Assembly: GCA_950295325.1 (NCBI GenBank)
Contig: OX485806.1
Span: 4,774,001-4,838,000, forward strand
From: Polytrichum commune
Lineage: Eukaryota > Streptophyta > Polytrichopsida > Polytrichales > Polytrichaceae
Length of the DNA: 64,000 bases
Direction of reading: 5' to 3'
In this document: piece after piece, positions 1-9,768 of the stretch
How the letters are laid out: the number at the start of each line of letters is the position of its first letter
How positions within the stretch are numbered: position 1 is the stretch's first letter
Program-made: the position numbers and the translations under genes
Notes under the pieces: model-generated
Databases searched by the model: none
What the model saw: only the letters and a program-made list of their open reading frames with translations
Told to the model about the DNA's origin: nothing

Positions 1-1465
1 AGGTTGCCGGAGGTCCCCTCCCCGCATATACCCGCATCCAAGAGTTCATTGCCAAGGTTTGTATACTTGCCTTCGTCAATTCTCAATTTTTTTTCCTTTG
101 CTTTGTTTATTTCTTTCCTTCTTGTTTTCTCATGAAGTTTCAATTGCAGGTTGGGGCAGGTCGTTCCCGTGTGAACACCTCGACTACAACTCATAAGGGC
201 CTCGATTTGCTCTTCGCCGACATTCCCGAAAATTTGCCGGTGCCGAACATCTCCACCGATGTTCCTGCTTGAAACAAGCTCCATGAATCATACTATGAGT
301 GTCTTTTTGCATTTGCGAAATCTAACCTCTATGATCATGGTGTCCTTGTTCTTGCCCATTGTGCGAGTGCCAGTGTTTCTAGGAGTATTTTCGATTGGGC
401 ACACACTTATGACTTCTACGTCGCGGAAGATTGGTTTGGAATGAATGATTTAGACCTCCAATCTCCCGTTGTTCCCTCTGGAGTGGTAAGCAAGTCTCCC
501 TCTCTTCCCCTTCCGTATTGCTTATCATTTCAATTTCAATTCAATTTCAATTCCATTTCATTTCAATTCAATTTCATTTTCATTGTTGCAGACTCGGAAG
601 TTCAACATCAAAGTTCTTGTTCGTGTTAACTCCGTTCTTAGAGTGCGGGAGGAGGCCATACAAGAGTATGGTTACAACCTCCAACGAGATGGATGGTTGA
701 ATACCTTCACCGATGAGAAGAGCCAGACGATGCGCAGTGATGGGGTACCTTGGCGAGGTGCCCGTGAGAAGCATCCTGTTTTTTTTTTCATCCTTCTCGC
801 TACTCTCACCGACAAGAATGATGTTATTATGGACTGGCAGTGTGGTGTAGGTACGCCTTCTTTTTCAACTTCATCCTTACTTTGAATTTTCCATTATTTT
901 TCCTTGACTAGTTTTCATACTAACATTTTACCTCTCTTTGCTTTAGGTGGTTCGATTACAGCATGTCGCTCCCTTGAGCGGCATATTGTGGCCCTTGAGA
1001 GTGACCCCGTCATTTTCAATTCACTCCTACTCCCCATGCGCGATCCCCAGCCTGCGCGTATATCTCGCTCAGTTGCCGCACCGTCTACATCTATCTTTGA
1101 TCCTCCTCAAAAGATGACCAAGAGGGCATTCGGATTTCTTTGTGCGTAAGTTTGCTTTCTATATTTTGCCATGTTTGCTTTAATTTCAAATTCTCATTTT
1201 CTAGTGTCATCATGTTTCTAATCCTTTTGCTTGGGTGTTTAGAGAGCCAGCGGAGGTCGCAGTCATTCGTCGAGACATGTTTTCAAGTCCTCCGAAGCCG
1301 TTTGAGCTTCCCCCGTATGCTAGTGCAATGGCGGATTGTTTTGCGAAGGCGGAGTCCCCATCTCCTCCTCGCGTTCGTCATTTCTCGCGTGGAACACGAA
1401 ATCTTTTCTTGTTAGAAGCAAATGAGGGTGAGGAGAGTGATAGGGAATGTTCTCCAAGCCCTTAG
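1..1465 (+). pseudogene. Spliced amino-methyltransferase-like gene remnant (N4/N6 type, beta-class motif order)
   Basis: Five exons can be read: 1-56, 150-485, 592-850, 947-1145 and 1243-1465, all with GT-AG borders and compatible phases; the 5' end is outside the window. The joined frame holds LLFADIPEN (about nt 207-233), the place of a DPPY-like motif IV, and later VIMDWQCGVGGS across the exon 3/4 border, the place of the FxGxG SAM-binding motif I, followed by ACRSLERHIVALESD, typical of the motif I-II stretch of bacterial-type amino-methyltransferases. Motif IV before motif I is the beta-class order. The key residues are degenerate (no DPPY, no FxGxG), and a TGA at 270-272 interrupts exon 2 where a Trp would fit. 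The C-terminus is acidic and ends at a TAG at 1463-1465. I infer an inactive or neofunctionalised paralogue. It could instead be a plant gene family that only shares the Rossmann fold. Confidence 0.5.
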
Positions 1466-2452
1466 TTTATCATTTTGGTTTTGGAGATTATAACTCCGTT
1501 TGTTGTTGTTATCCGGCTTTAATAAAAGTTGTGTGTTGGTTTTATTTTTGATATCCGGCGCAAGTTTCATTCTTTCTTTCCATTATTTCATATTCATATG
1601 TCAACCCGCATTGCATTCTTTATTTTTTCTTCATCGTTCGGATCTCTTAACTTCTAGTCACAAAACAATCTAGCTCTCGGCTCTTAGTGTGAGATCTTAG
1701 TTATAGGGGGACCATACTTTCTATTAGTGTGGATGGTTTATTTTATGGTTGTGCACACTAATCACATTGGCCGTCTTCCAATCCCAATTGCTATATAGCA
1801 ATTGGAAGTTTTGTTTGGCACGCGAACATAACCTCGTCAAACTTTTTAAATTGAAATTCATGTTGTTCTCAAAGAGCCGGCACGTCACCTCAAAAATTTC
1901 CAAGAGGATTCTAAGGTTGGACTTGGGGGATTTGTCTTTGAGGTCTTTGGCTAAGCTAAGGACTGAATTGGAAGGCTGTTATGGTGCGACGGAGTTTTAT
2001 GGCATGTTCTTTGGATCATTTTACCCATATTGGACATGCCCGGCAGATAGGGTGTAGATGGCCCTAAACTAGAGTATATAGTTATTTTAACTAACTACCC
2101 ATTTTTGTAAGTCTTGAGGTTGGCTACATTTTGTTGACCAATAAAATATTTTGTGTATGGTATTTTGATTTCAATTTGGTGACGTCAGCCCTAATTTAAT
2201 ATGATACATTTGAAAACATATACTATAAGATGTTTGATAACAAATGCAATCTTCCACGCCTATAAGATCCGTTGGTTTCTCAAACAATTCTGGGTTATTA
2301 TGTCCACGGGAATGGGGGTACCTTTCCAAATATAGAATTCAAACTATCTCTAATTCCACGGAAATAGGCACTGCTTCTCCTAAAATTACCCAACAAAATC
2401 TAAATTTTCCGCTCTCCGCTCTCCGCTCTCCGCTCACATACTTGAGTTTCCC
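1466..2452. other. Non-coding spacer with two polyadenylation-like signals
   Basis: An AATAAA at 1521-1526 lies about 55 bases after the stop of the preceding gene and could be its polyadenylation signal. A second AATAAA lies near 2140. One open frame of about 100 codons (1749-2057) has no recognisable domain and I do not call it. Three direct copies of a 9-base CTCTCCGCT-like unit sit near 2409-2435. Nothing else is recognisable. Confidence 0.5.
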
Positions 2453-4231
2453 GGGTTGGTTCCCCTCCTATGAACTATAAGGTCCGGGGTGAGAGGAGCT
2501 AACCATTAGCATGGCGGTATGCGAATGGTTAGCGCTCGTAACCTTTGCTAGGAAATGAAAATTGGCAAGATGGTCAAGGAGGGCTAGCAAGGGTTGCGAC
2601 AATTAAGACCAAATTCGACTCGGGTCCTCCTACCATAGGAGTTCTTGTCAATTTGAACTTCAATTCTTTGCCATTATGACACATCATAATGTACCGCAAG
2701 CACACCGGCTTGCACCTCACATCTATCATGTGAGTTTCAAAGAAGGCGGCCTTCATAATGACATGCATTTCATCTATTTCACATGGTGTGAAATTTTGAC
2801 AAAAATCCAATGTCCCACATTGAAAGGTTACATGCATCGCGAACTCCTTCCTCTCATGCGGTTCGCCCTTTCCAAACCGCACCTTGGTGGGCTTGCCCGC
2901 TCTATCAATTGGCAAGCCCCAACTCCCTTGTGAGCTTTGGGCTCATGAAAGAGTCCGTTGCCTCTTTGTCAACTCATGAGACATATCTCCCATTCATTTG
3001 AGCCTCAAGGTACAAAAGACTTGGCCTCGGCTTAAGGCTACTAGCCTTGGCCACAATGCCATCGTCTTACATTTGGTCCTCCGCAACTTGGCTTGGCTTG
3101 GTCCGCAAAGCCAACTTCAAACATTTCGTGCGCGGGACAAATTGGTTTGGTGCCACAAAACCAATTTCTAATAGTTTGTCCGCAAAACAAACATGTTTTG
3201 CCTTGGTAGCACAAAGCCACCTTCCCACACTCCGTCCGCAACACAAACATGAATTGCCTTGGTAGGACAAACCCACCTCCCAACATTCCGTCCGCGGCAC
3301 AAGTATGATTTGCTTTGGAAGCATAAAGCCACCTTTCAACATTCCGTCCGCGGCTCCAACATGTTTTGCCTAAGTAAAATGGACCAAACCATTTGCACTC
3401 ATTTCTTTGGGACCTACTTTGGCTAAAGGCACTTGTGGTGATGTGCTGCCAAACTTCTCTTTGGGACCATCGGCTTCAATGCTCTTGCAAACTTGATGGT
3501 CCCCACCATGTCCTCAAGAAGCCTTGGGGACTTAAACAAGGCATCCACCACCCGCTTTTAAAACCCCACCTAGAAGGATGCATTTCTTAGAAAGCTCGTC
3601 CGTTTTAGGTGTATCCTTCATTTGTGCGTTTGAATAGCGCACATAGGCCTTAAGAGGCCCCGGGTGCCTCATTAGCACCAAGTTCATTTCAACATCCGAA
3701 CCTTCGAAGCATCTCGAATTGAAATTTCAATCCAACATTAATACCCTCCAAGGTTTTGGGTGCATTCGGTATTCTAGGCCCCAAATACTATTTGAGATTT
3801 GCGGGAGCCCTTTCAAAGGACACCTCCATTTTCCTCACCGAATCCACCCTCATACCCACGATTACCATTAAAATCAATGGTATGGTCAAACTCCATTTGC
3901 ACATGATCCTTGTTCCAATTTGAGCCTCACAACCTTTTGGAAACCCCGGGCTCACCATCACAACCCGTATTTTTGATAGCCATGTCTACCTCAAAGTGCT
4001 AGCTCAAATATTGGAACCCTGCTCTGATACCACGTGTCGCAACCCTTGCTAGCCCCCCCCTTGACCATCTTGCCAATTTTCAATTCTAGCAAAGGTTACG
4101 AGTCGCTAACCCTTCGCATACCGCCATGCTAATGGTTAGCTCCTCTAACCCCGGACCATTAGTTCATAGGAGGGGAACCAACCCTCCTACTTTGATTTCG
4201 GGACTCACCCCTTTAATCGGTAACCAACCCT
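2453..4231 (-). mobile_element. Chromovirus fragment flanked by inverted LTR ends
   Basis: The interior 2602-4034 is the reverse complement of the chromovirus internal region seen at about 31578-33010, including the initiator-Met-type primer binding site (its reverse complement at 4021-4032) and the minisatellite. To its right, 4035-4231 is the 3' end of the chromovirus LTR on the minus strand, as expected. To its left, 2453-2601 is the same LTR end but on the plus strand, ending in TTGCGACA fused to an internal point of the element. The piece therefore has about 150-bp terminal inverted repeats made of LTR ends. No open coding capacity remains. It probably formed by an aberrant insertion or a template switch, and it displaced most of the 5' LTR of element T. 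Confidence 0.7.
3050..3365 (-). repeat. Minisatellite inside chromovirus fragment (unit about 55 bp)
   Basis: About five imperfect units, each with a CCGCGGAC-type core followed by an AATGTTG/AAGGTGG block and a CCAAGGCAA block when read on the minus strand. This is the same array as at 32250-32560, in the opposite orientation. Confidence 0.65.
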
Positions 4232-4232
4232 T

Positions 4233-4389
4233 TTATATTCATATCATAAGGAGAAGAGAGGGATTATTAATTCGAGACCGAACATATTAATGAGGCACGG
4301 TAGTTCTCAAGCGAATATAAATTTACGTGATGTCTCACCATGAGTCTTCTTGAGCTAATTTGCAAGAGAACGACCCACGGGGTGCATCA
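4233..4389 (+). repeat. 5' LTR remnant of element T
   Basis: Near-identical to the last 157 bp of the right-hand LTR (18507-18663) and ends in CA. Its upstream part is missing; the sequence before 4233 belongs to a chromovirus LTR. Confidence 0.85.
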
Positions 4390-4392
4390 TTT

Positions 4393-4410
4393 TGGCGACC
4401 ATGCTGGGGA
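4393..4410 (+). promoter_or_regulatory. Primer binding site of element T
   Basis: TGGCGACCATGCTGGGGA begins three bases after the LTR end. The TGGCGAC...GGGGA form matches tRNA-primed sites of Tat/Ogre-type plant elements (tRNA-Arg-like, from memory). Element A uses a closely related TGGCGACCATG site. Confidence 0.75.
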
Positions 4411-4581
4411 TTCTTGCCATTAATGTGTCTCGGTGATTTAAGTGTGAAGTAGACGAAGGTGGAGGATCTTGGCGAATGCGTTAACTAAGCACGTGGAGAA
4501 TCGCGCCAAGAAGATCGGATAACCGTAACGTAAGATCTACGGAATGGAACTTGACACGTTCGTAAATGTTACGTCTTACTA

Positions 4582-5819
4582 GTGAGAATGTCAAATGAGA
4601 AGAAACTTACGAAAGACGACCGGGAGATACGTGACACTTTGAACGAGTTAAACTTCATTACTTTTTGTGAAGCAATTATCAAGGAAACCGAAACTCAAGA
4701 AAGGATCTTTCTAGCGGACTTGGAGGAGTCCCGACTTTATAAATTGTGGCAAGCAACGGGAGAAACTTCAAATGAACAACAAGTCCAATTGGAACATTAA
4801 ACCAAAAGAAACTAGAGCAAACAACCAAGAGGAACTAGTAGCGAATTGGCCATGGGAATATCCGAACTACATCAAAGAATCTAACCAAGAAGGAGAATGG
4901 ACTAGCACCAACCGATTTCTCGGATTAATCATATGTATGAACCGATTATACATCAACCAAGCGGTGAGATGTTTTGAAGAAAGGCGAATTAGTTTCACGT
5001 ACCGATCGGAGTTTGAAAGAAGAATCAACGAGTTACCCGAAGAGTTACAAGCTATCATTTTCTCGAAAGTGTGGAACAAAGGCAAGGATACATTGTGGGA
5101 GTGCATGCCGGGAACGACAAAACAAAGTGGGTACCGTTATAATCTAGAAGGGTTCTTTTACGACCTATACTACACACGAGTAATGGTACCGGCTACAATC
5201 AATGATTCCTTGGTTTGAAAATATCCATTGCCGCGATAACTTACGAGAAAGATTAGAAGAAGGATCCGAGGAGAAGCATTTAATCGGACCACTTGAAGCC
5301 TCACATGTCGAAAGATCGATTTTGAGAAAAATTGAGAGATCGAACGTGAAAGGAGTATACGTGATTGAAGACACTATAGAAGATATTGACACCAAAGGAA
5401 CCGAGAGTCATTGGCCTTGGGAATACCCAAAGTTTAGTGAAGACGAAAAGGTACTAACTCAATATGAAGGAGTAAAGAGGTTCCATGACTTGATGTGGAA
5501 CATGCACAAAGTTTACAAAACAAAAGCAACCAAGAACTTTATCAAGAAACGAATTGGATTTACTTATTGATCGGAGTTTGAGAGGAGAATCTACGAACTA
5601 CCGGAAGAACTACAAGCAAAGATATTCTCAAAGGTGTGGAATCACGGGAGAATTGGAATCGGAAAGCGGGCGAAAGGCGCCACAAGTCATAGAGGGTACC
5701 ACTACCCGCAAGAGGGACTATTATACAACTTGTACTTCGAAAGGGTGATGATAAAACTTTACAACAGACTAGAGAGGTTGGAAAATAGTGAGCGAGGGTT
5801 GATCAATTTTAACGAGTGA
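4582..5819 (+). pseudogene. Leader ORF upstream of gag with a tandemly duplicated domain
   Basis: Reading frames shift (frame changes near 4780 and 5210, TGA at 5568-5570) but the protein content is continuous. A domain of about 140 residues occurs twice. Copy 1 (about 4830-5215) and copy 2 (about 5410-5760) share WPWEYP, an R-I-x-F-TY motif, SEFERRI-ELPEELQA-IFSKVWN, and a closing LYYTRVM / LYFERVM. The TGA in copy 2 falls where copy 1 has an Arg codon, so CGA to TGA is likely. I do not recognise the family. Its place between PBS and gag means it would lie at the start of the genomic RNA. It is broken now, so any function was supplied by earlier copies. Confidence 0.6.
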
Positions 5820-5878
5820 AAATTTTAAGAATAGATTGGGGAAAAAGAGGAACATTTTATTGAGTCAAGAAACGATAG

Positions 5879-6130
5879 CGTGTCCTAAGAGTTGTACTAG
5901 CGAAAGGATGAGATAGATACACATAATTGAAGCCGGGAGGGCCGATTAGGGGTGATCTTGGGTCATGCTAAGTAGCGTTAACGTACGACAAAGAGGAAGA
6001 GAAAATGAAATTGAGTGTTTCCTAAGAACCGTACTAGCGAAAGGATGAATATAGGTGCACATAGTTGAAGCCGGGAGGGCCAACTAGGGTGATCTAAGAT
6101 CATGCTAAGTAGTGTTAATGTACGACGAAG
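5879..6130 (+). repeat. Two-copy direct repeat (period about 138 bp) before gag
   Basis: The block containing CCTAAGA..GTACTAGCGAAAGGATGA, GAAGCCGGGAGGGCC, GATCATGCTAAGTAG and GTACGAC.AAGAGGAAGA appears at about 5883-6010 and again at about 6021-6135. The second copy supplies the first codons of the gag ORF. Confidence 0.75.
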
Positions 6131-9100
6131 AGGAAGACACTAGGGAACGAAGCCGTTCGCCGCCATCTAGGAGAGAGGCCGAGGCCGAACGAAGACATAT
6201 TAACTGTATGCAACATGGAGTAAACCCCAATAGTGAAGAAGGAAGAGCCGAGAGGCAAAGAAAAGAGAGAGCGGAACGATACGAGAGACGAGAGAGGCAA
6301 AGAGCCGAAGGTCTTGAAGTATCTAGATCACCATCCCCACCACTAACAAATGATAATCTAGACCGACCATCACCTTACGAATACGAAAACATAAATAGAG
6401 AAGATCAAGGAGACACCGTTACTCCATTAGGGACATTTGAAACATACAATAGGGAGGGAATACCCCGGAATATTAATTTCGATCAAGACACACAAGAAAG
6501 CATAATAGAAAACGAAAATTCGACAACAACTCAAAGTGAGGAACCAACATCAAGACAAGTCAACCAAGCCTTTGAAGATTTTTTACAACAAGTAAGAACT
6601 AGTGAACAAGCGTTCAACTATAGGGTACCAATTAATAACACAACAAGTTCCGGAACAACAACATTAGGAACAAACCCCGGACATTCCGGAGGAGGAAGAG
6701 GAAGTGGAACTATAGCCATGTCGGGAGGAACACCACCCCCGCCTAGAAGAGGGAAGATACCTCTTCCCACTTATAAAGGAAAAGAAGATCCGGACACTTA
6801 CATACAAGAGTATGTCAATATATGTCATGCCAATCAAGAAGGAACCGATGCGGAGAAATTAAGATTGTTTCCGGTGACTCTCAAGAAAAAGGCACTAGAA
6901 TGGTACACTCAATTTCCCGCAAATCACTTTTTGAATTGGAACGATTTGAAGACAACTTTTATCCAACGATTCCGATCAACTAAATCGGAAGGGGAGATCA
7001 TCAACAACTTGTCACACGTAAAGCAAAAGAAAGATGAATCGGTGGAAGAATTCTATGAGCGAGTAATGGTAGCGGCGGCTAAGATTCAACCCGCACCGGG
7101 AGAACAAATTAGAAAAACTTGGTTCATAAATGGATTAAGAAAGGAATATGAGAAGTATGTAAACATCTTGCCAAGTGATACTTTGGAGGAAGCACTAGCT
7201 TCGGCACGAAAGATTGAGATGAGCAAGACAAAGAAAGAAAGAATGAGAGAAGAAGAATCAAGTGGAGATTCGAGTAGCGATTCCGATGATGAAAGAAGAA
7301 AGAAGAAAAAGGGAAAGGCTAAGAAAGCCGATATTACTAAGGATGATTTAAAGGCTCTTAAACGAGAGATAGAGGAACTGGCAATCGGTACTCGAAAGTT
7401 TAGAACGGGAGTCACTTGCCAGAAATGCCGGAACGAGGGTCATTATTCGAATGAATGCCAATTAAAGAATTGCACAAATTGCAATAGTACTACCCACAAT
7501 ACAAATGAATGTGTTTATGATGGAAGAAGGCGAGAAAGGAGATATGGAGTGAATCAAGTACAACCACAATTTAACAACAACCGGAGAAGGGCGGGAGCCG
7601 AACCTCCGAGATTTAGAGATGAAGATAGACCGCGGTTCGGGGAGAATCGGCGAGATATGAGATACCCCTATCAAGGGAGAGATAAGCAAAGGGATGAAGA
7701 ATACCCCTATCACGGGCAGGAATACCGAAGAGGAGATCGGTACCCGTATGACAATTACCGGAGGGAAGCGACATACCCCTACCGAAGCCAATACTACCCA
7801 AGGGAAGAAGCATACCCCTTTACAGGCGGCCCTAGAGGACCTGTTAATCACGGGAGATTGGAATACCCAAGAGATGTGATGGACAACAATGGCCAAAAAG
7901 CCGCGCCGAGAATCGGGTACACTGGCCTACCGCGACGGGAAGGCAACGCCGACGAGTGCTATTATTGTCATCAACAGGGTCATAGAAAGCCGGAGTGCTC
8001 ATTGTTTAGGAAACATCAAGATGAAGCGAATGAATACGCGAAGAAGCCCATGGTGGCGGCAAATGTAGTGACACCAAGTGTGTGTGTGATGACAAGAGCC
8101 CAAAGAGCGGCGAAAGAAAACTCTAAGGAAGAGAGTGAATTGGAAGATGAAGAAGATGATAGAAAGAGCAAAGACTCGGAGAATAGTGATAGTGATGATG
8201 AAAAGGATACTATAAAGGTTATGGATGAAGAAAGCGAAGAGCTTAGTGAGAATGAGAATGAGCCAAAGAATAGGCGAAAAGAACACGAGTCACAAGTGTT
8301 GCGGGATGCACCGGAGGACTCGGAGTGGAAGAAGAAGCGGGAGATACACCGCCAAGTAACGAATGAGATCAAGGAGATCCAACGGGAAGCGGGCGAAGAT
8401 CTTTTAGAGCCAGAAGATCTGGCCCCAAAGTACCGAAAATCCGCTAAGGGAGAAGCGATGAAAGAAGAACCCCGGACGAGGGTAGGACAAATTATTCGAA
8501 AAGTACTAGATTCGACTCAAGCAAATATCACAATAGGGCAACTCTTGGAGATAGCCCCTTATTGCAAAAGAAGGGTAATGGAAGCAATTTACATGAACGG
8601 GCGAGATGAGAGGGAAGTCCCTCAAACATATCTCGTAGCCACAAAAGATTTCGATGAAGAAATGCCGATGATCACGGTATGGACTAAGAATCGACGAATA
8701 CCAAATGTGTTATTAGATGGAGGATCGGGAGTAAACATTATTACGGACACTTTAATGAGGAAACTAGGAATAGAGAAACAACTTGAAGTGGCACCATTCA
8801 CAATCAAGATGGCGGATCAACGGAAAGTAACGCCACTTGGAATCATCAAGAATTTGAAAATCAATATTGGAGGGTTAACTTTTAAGATTACCGTGACGGT
8901 AATTAAGATGGAGAATCAAGAGAATAGCTACTCAATGTTACTCGGACGGCCATGGCTTAAGCAAGCACGTGCCAAGCACGATTGGGGAAAGAGTCAACTA
9001 ATTTTATATCAAAATGGAATAGATGTATGTATTGGTACAAATCGAAGACCGAAGCTTCCGGATTCATCAAGACCAATCAACATTGAAGGTTTTGATTGGG

Positions 9101-9768
9101 AAGCCGGATTAACCGATGAAGAAGAACAAGTAGTTTATCAAGCTTATCCAAGTTTACATTACATAGCGGATGTGGAACTTGATGGATTAAAGCAATTATA
9201 CGAAACCGAATGCAATATGATTATGACAAGCGTCGAAGGAAAAAAGATGAAGAATATCAACAAAAAGGGACCTAAAACAAAGGCCAAGAAAGAGGAAAGA
9301 CAAGTTCCTAAGCTCAAAGAAGGAACTACAAAACAAAAGGAAGACATGGGAGAGAAACCGGTTTATCCATCTCACTTTTATGAGATGAAGGAAGGAGAAC
9401 AAGCGATCGATCGAACACCGGCATCAGAAGCGGTTAAGGGAAAAACAATCGCGGGATGGACCGTCGAAGATGAAGATATGATAAAAGAAATTAACCTTGG
9501 GACAACGGAGGACCCCAAAATGGTACGAATAGGAAAGGAACTTGACCCTACCTATGAAAACCAAGTGATTGAGATACTAAGAGATTACAAGGATGTATTC
9601 GCATGGACGTATGAGGATATGAAAGGGATACCACCTCACATTTGTGAGCACAAGATAGAACTCAAACCAAACACGAAGCCGTTATCGAATGAATCCGAAT
9701 TATGCGGCGAAGGTGAAGGAAGAGATCGACAAATTGCTCAAGGCCGGATTCATATACCCGGTAGATAG
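6118..9768 (+). CDS. Element T gag-protease polyprotein
   Basis: Structural and protease part of the retrotransposon. The N-terminus is highly charged (Arg/Glu-rich, RSRSPP). A retrotransposon gag domain spans roughly residues 215-365 (PLPTYKGKEDPDTYIQEY to ASARKIE), then an acidic Ser/Asp stretch and a Lys-rich patch. Three CCHC zinc knuckles follow: CQKCRNEGHYSNEC (about 434), CTNCNSTTHNTNEC (about 452) and CYYCHQQGHRKPEC (about 614), separated by an Arg/Tyr-rich repeat region (RYPY/EYPY). The protease has LLDGGSGVN (about 865) and LLGRPWL (about 940), the DGG form usual in this plant group. The frame ends in the RT N-terminus: at about 9690 the reading moves to the +1 frame with apparent loss of a short conserved segment before MNPNYAAKV. 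I think this is a deletion, not programmed frameshifting. ATG 6118 is the first Met. Confidence 0.85.
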   Translation: MYDEEEDTRERSRSPPSRREAEAERRHINCMQHGVNPNSEEGRAERQRKERAERYERRERQRAEGLEVSRSPSPPLTNDNLDRPSPYEYENINREDQGDTVTPLGTFETYNREGIPRNINFDQDTQESIIENENSTTTQSEEPTSRQVNQAFEDFLQQVRTSEQAFNYRVPINNTTSSGTTTLGTNPGHSGGGRGSGTIAMSGGTPPPPRRGKIPLPTYKGKEDPDTYIQEYVNICHANQEGTDAEKLRLFPVTLKKKALEWYTQFPANHFLNWNDLKTTFIQRFRSTKSEGEIINNLSHVKQKKDESVEEFYERVMVAAAKIQPAPGEQIRKTWFINGLRKEYEKYVNILPSDTLEEALASARKIEMSKTKKERMREEESSGDSSSDSDDERRKKKKGKAKKADITKDDLKALKREIEELAIGTRKFRTGVTCQKCRNEGHYSNECQLKNCTNCNSTTHNTNECVYDGRRRERRYGVNQVQPQFNNNRRRAGAEPPRFRDEDRPRFGENRRDMRYPYQGRDKQRDEEYPYHGQEYRRGDRYPYDNYRREATYPYRSQYYPREEAYPFTGGPRGPVNHGRLEYPRDVMDNNGQKAAPRIGYTGLPRREGNADECYYCHQQGHRKPECSLFRKHQDEANEYAKKPMVAANVVTPSVCVMTRAQRAAKENSKEESELEDEEDDRKSKDSENSDSDDEKDTIKVMDEESEELSENENEPKNRRKEHESQVLRDAPEDSEWKKKREIHRQVTNEIKEIQREAGEDLLEPEDLAPKYRKSAKGEAMKEEPRTRVGQIIRKVLDSTQANITIGQLLEIAPYCKRRVMEAIYMNGRDEREVPQTYLVATKDFDEEMPMITVWTKNRRIPNVLLDGGSGVNIITDTLMRKLGIEKQLEVAPFTIKMADQRKVTPLGIIKNLKINIGGLTFKITVTVIKMENQENSYSMLLGRPWLKQARAKHDWGKSQLILYQNGIDVCIGTNRRPKLPDSSRPINIEGFDWEAGLTDEEEQVVYQAYPSLHYIADVELDGLKQLYETECNMIMTSVEGKKMKNINKKGPKTKAKKEERQVPKLKEGTTKQKEDMGEKPVYPSHFYEMKEGEQAIDRTPASEAVKGKTIAGWTVEDEDMIKEINLGTTEDPKMVRIGKELDPTYENQVIEILRDYKDVFAWTYEDMKGIPPHICEHKIELKPNTKPLSNESELCGEGEGRDRQIAQGRIHIPGR

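Noticed and set aside
1749-2057. 102-codon frame after the methyltransferase-like gene
   Set aside because: No domain, no splice support, composition as in flanking non-coding DNA.
2574-2915. Minus-strand 113-codon frame
   Set aside because: It is the protease-tail remnant of the chromovirus fragment, already covered; not an independent gene.
7462-8372. Antisense frames opposite gag of element T
   Set aside because: Low-complexity Ser/Phe/Leu translations caused by the purine-rich, acidic/basic sense codons; shadows of gag.
9689-9768. Programmed frameshift between gag-protease and pol of element T
   Set aside because: A conserved segment seems to be missing at the join and no slippery heptamer stands out; deletion is simpler.
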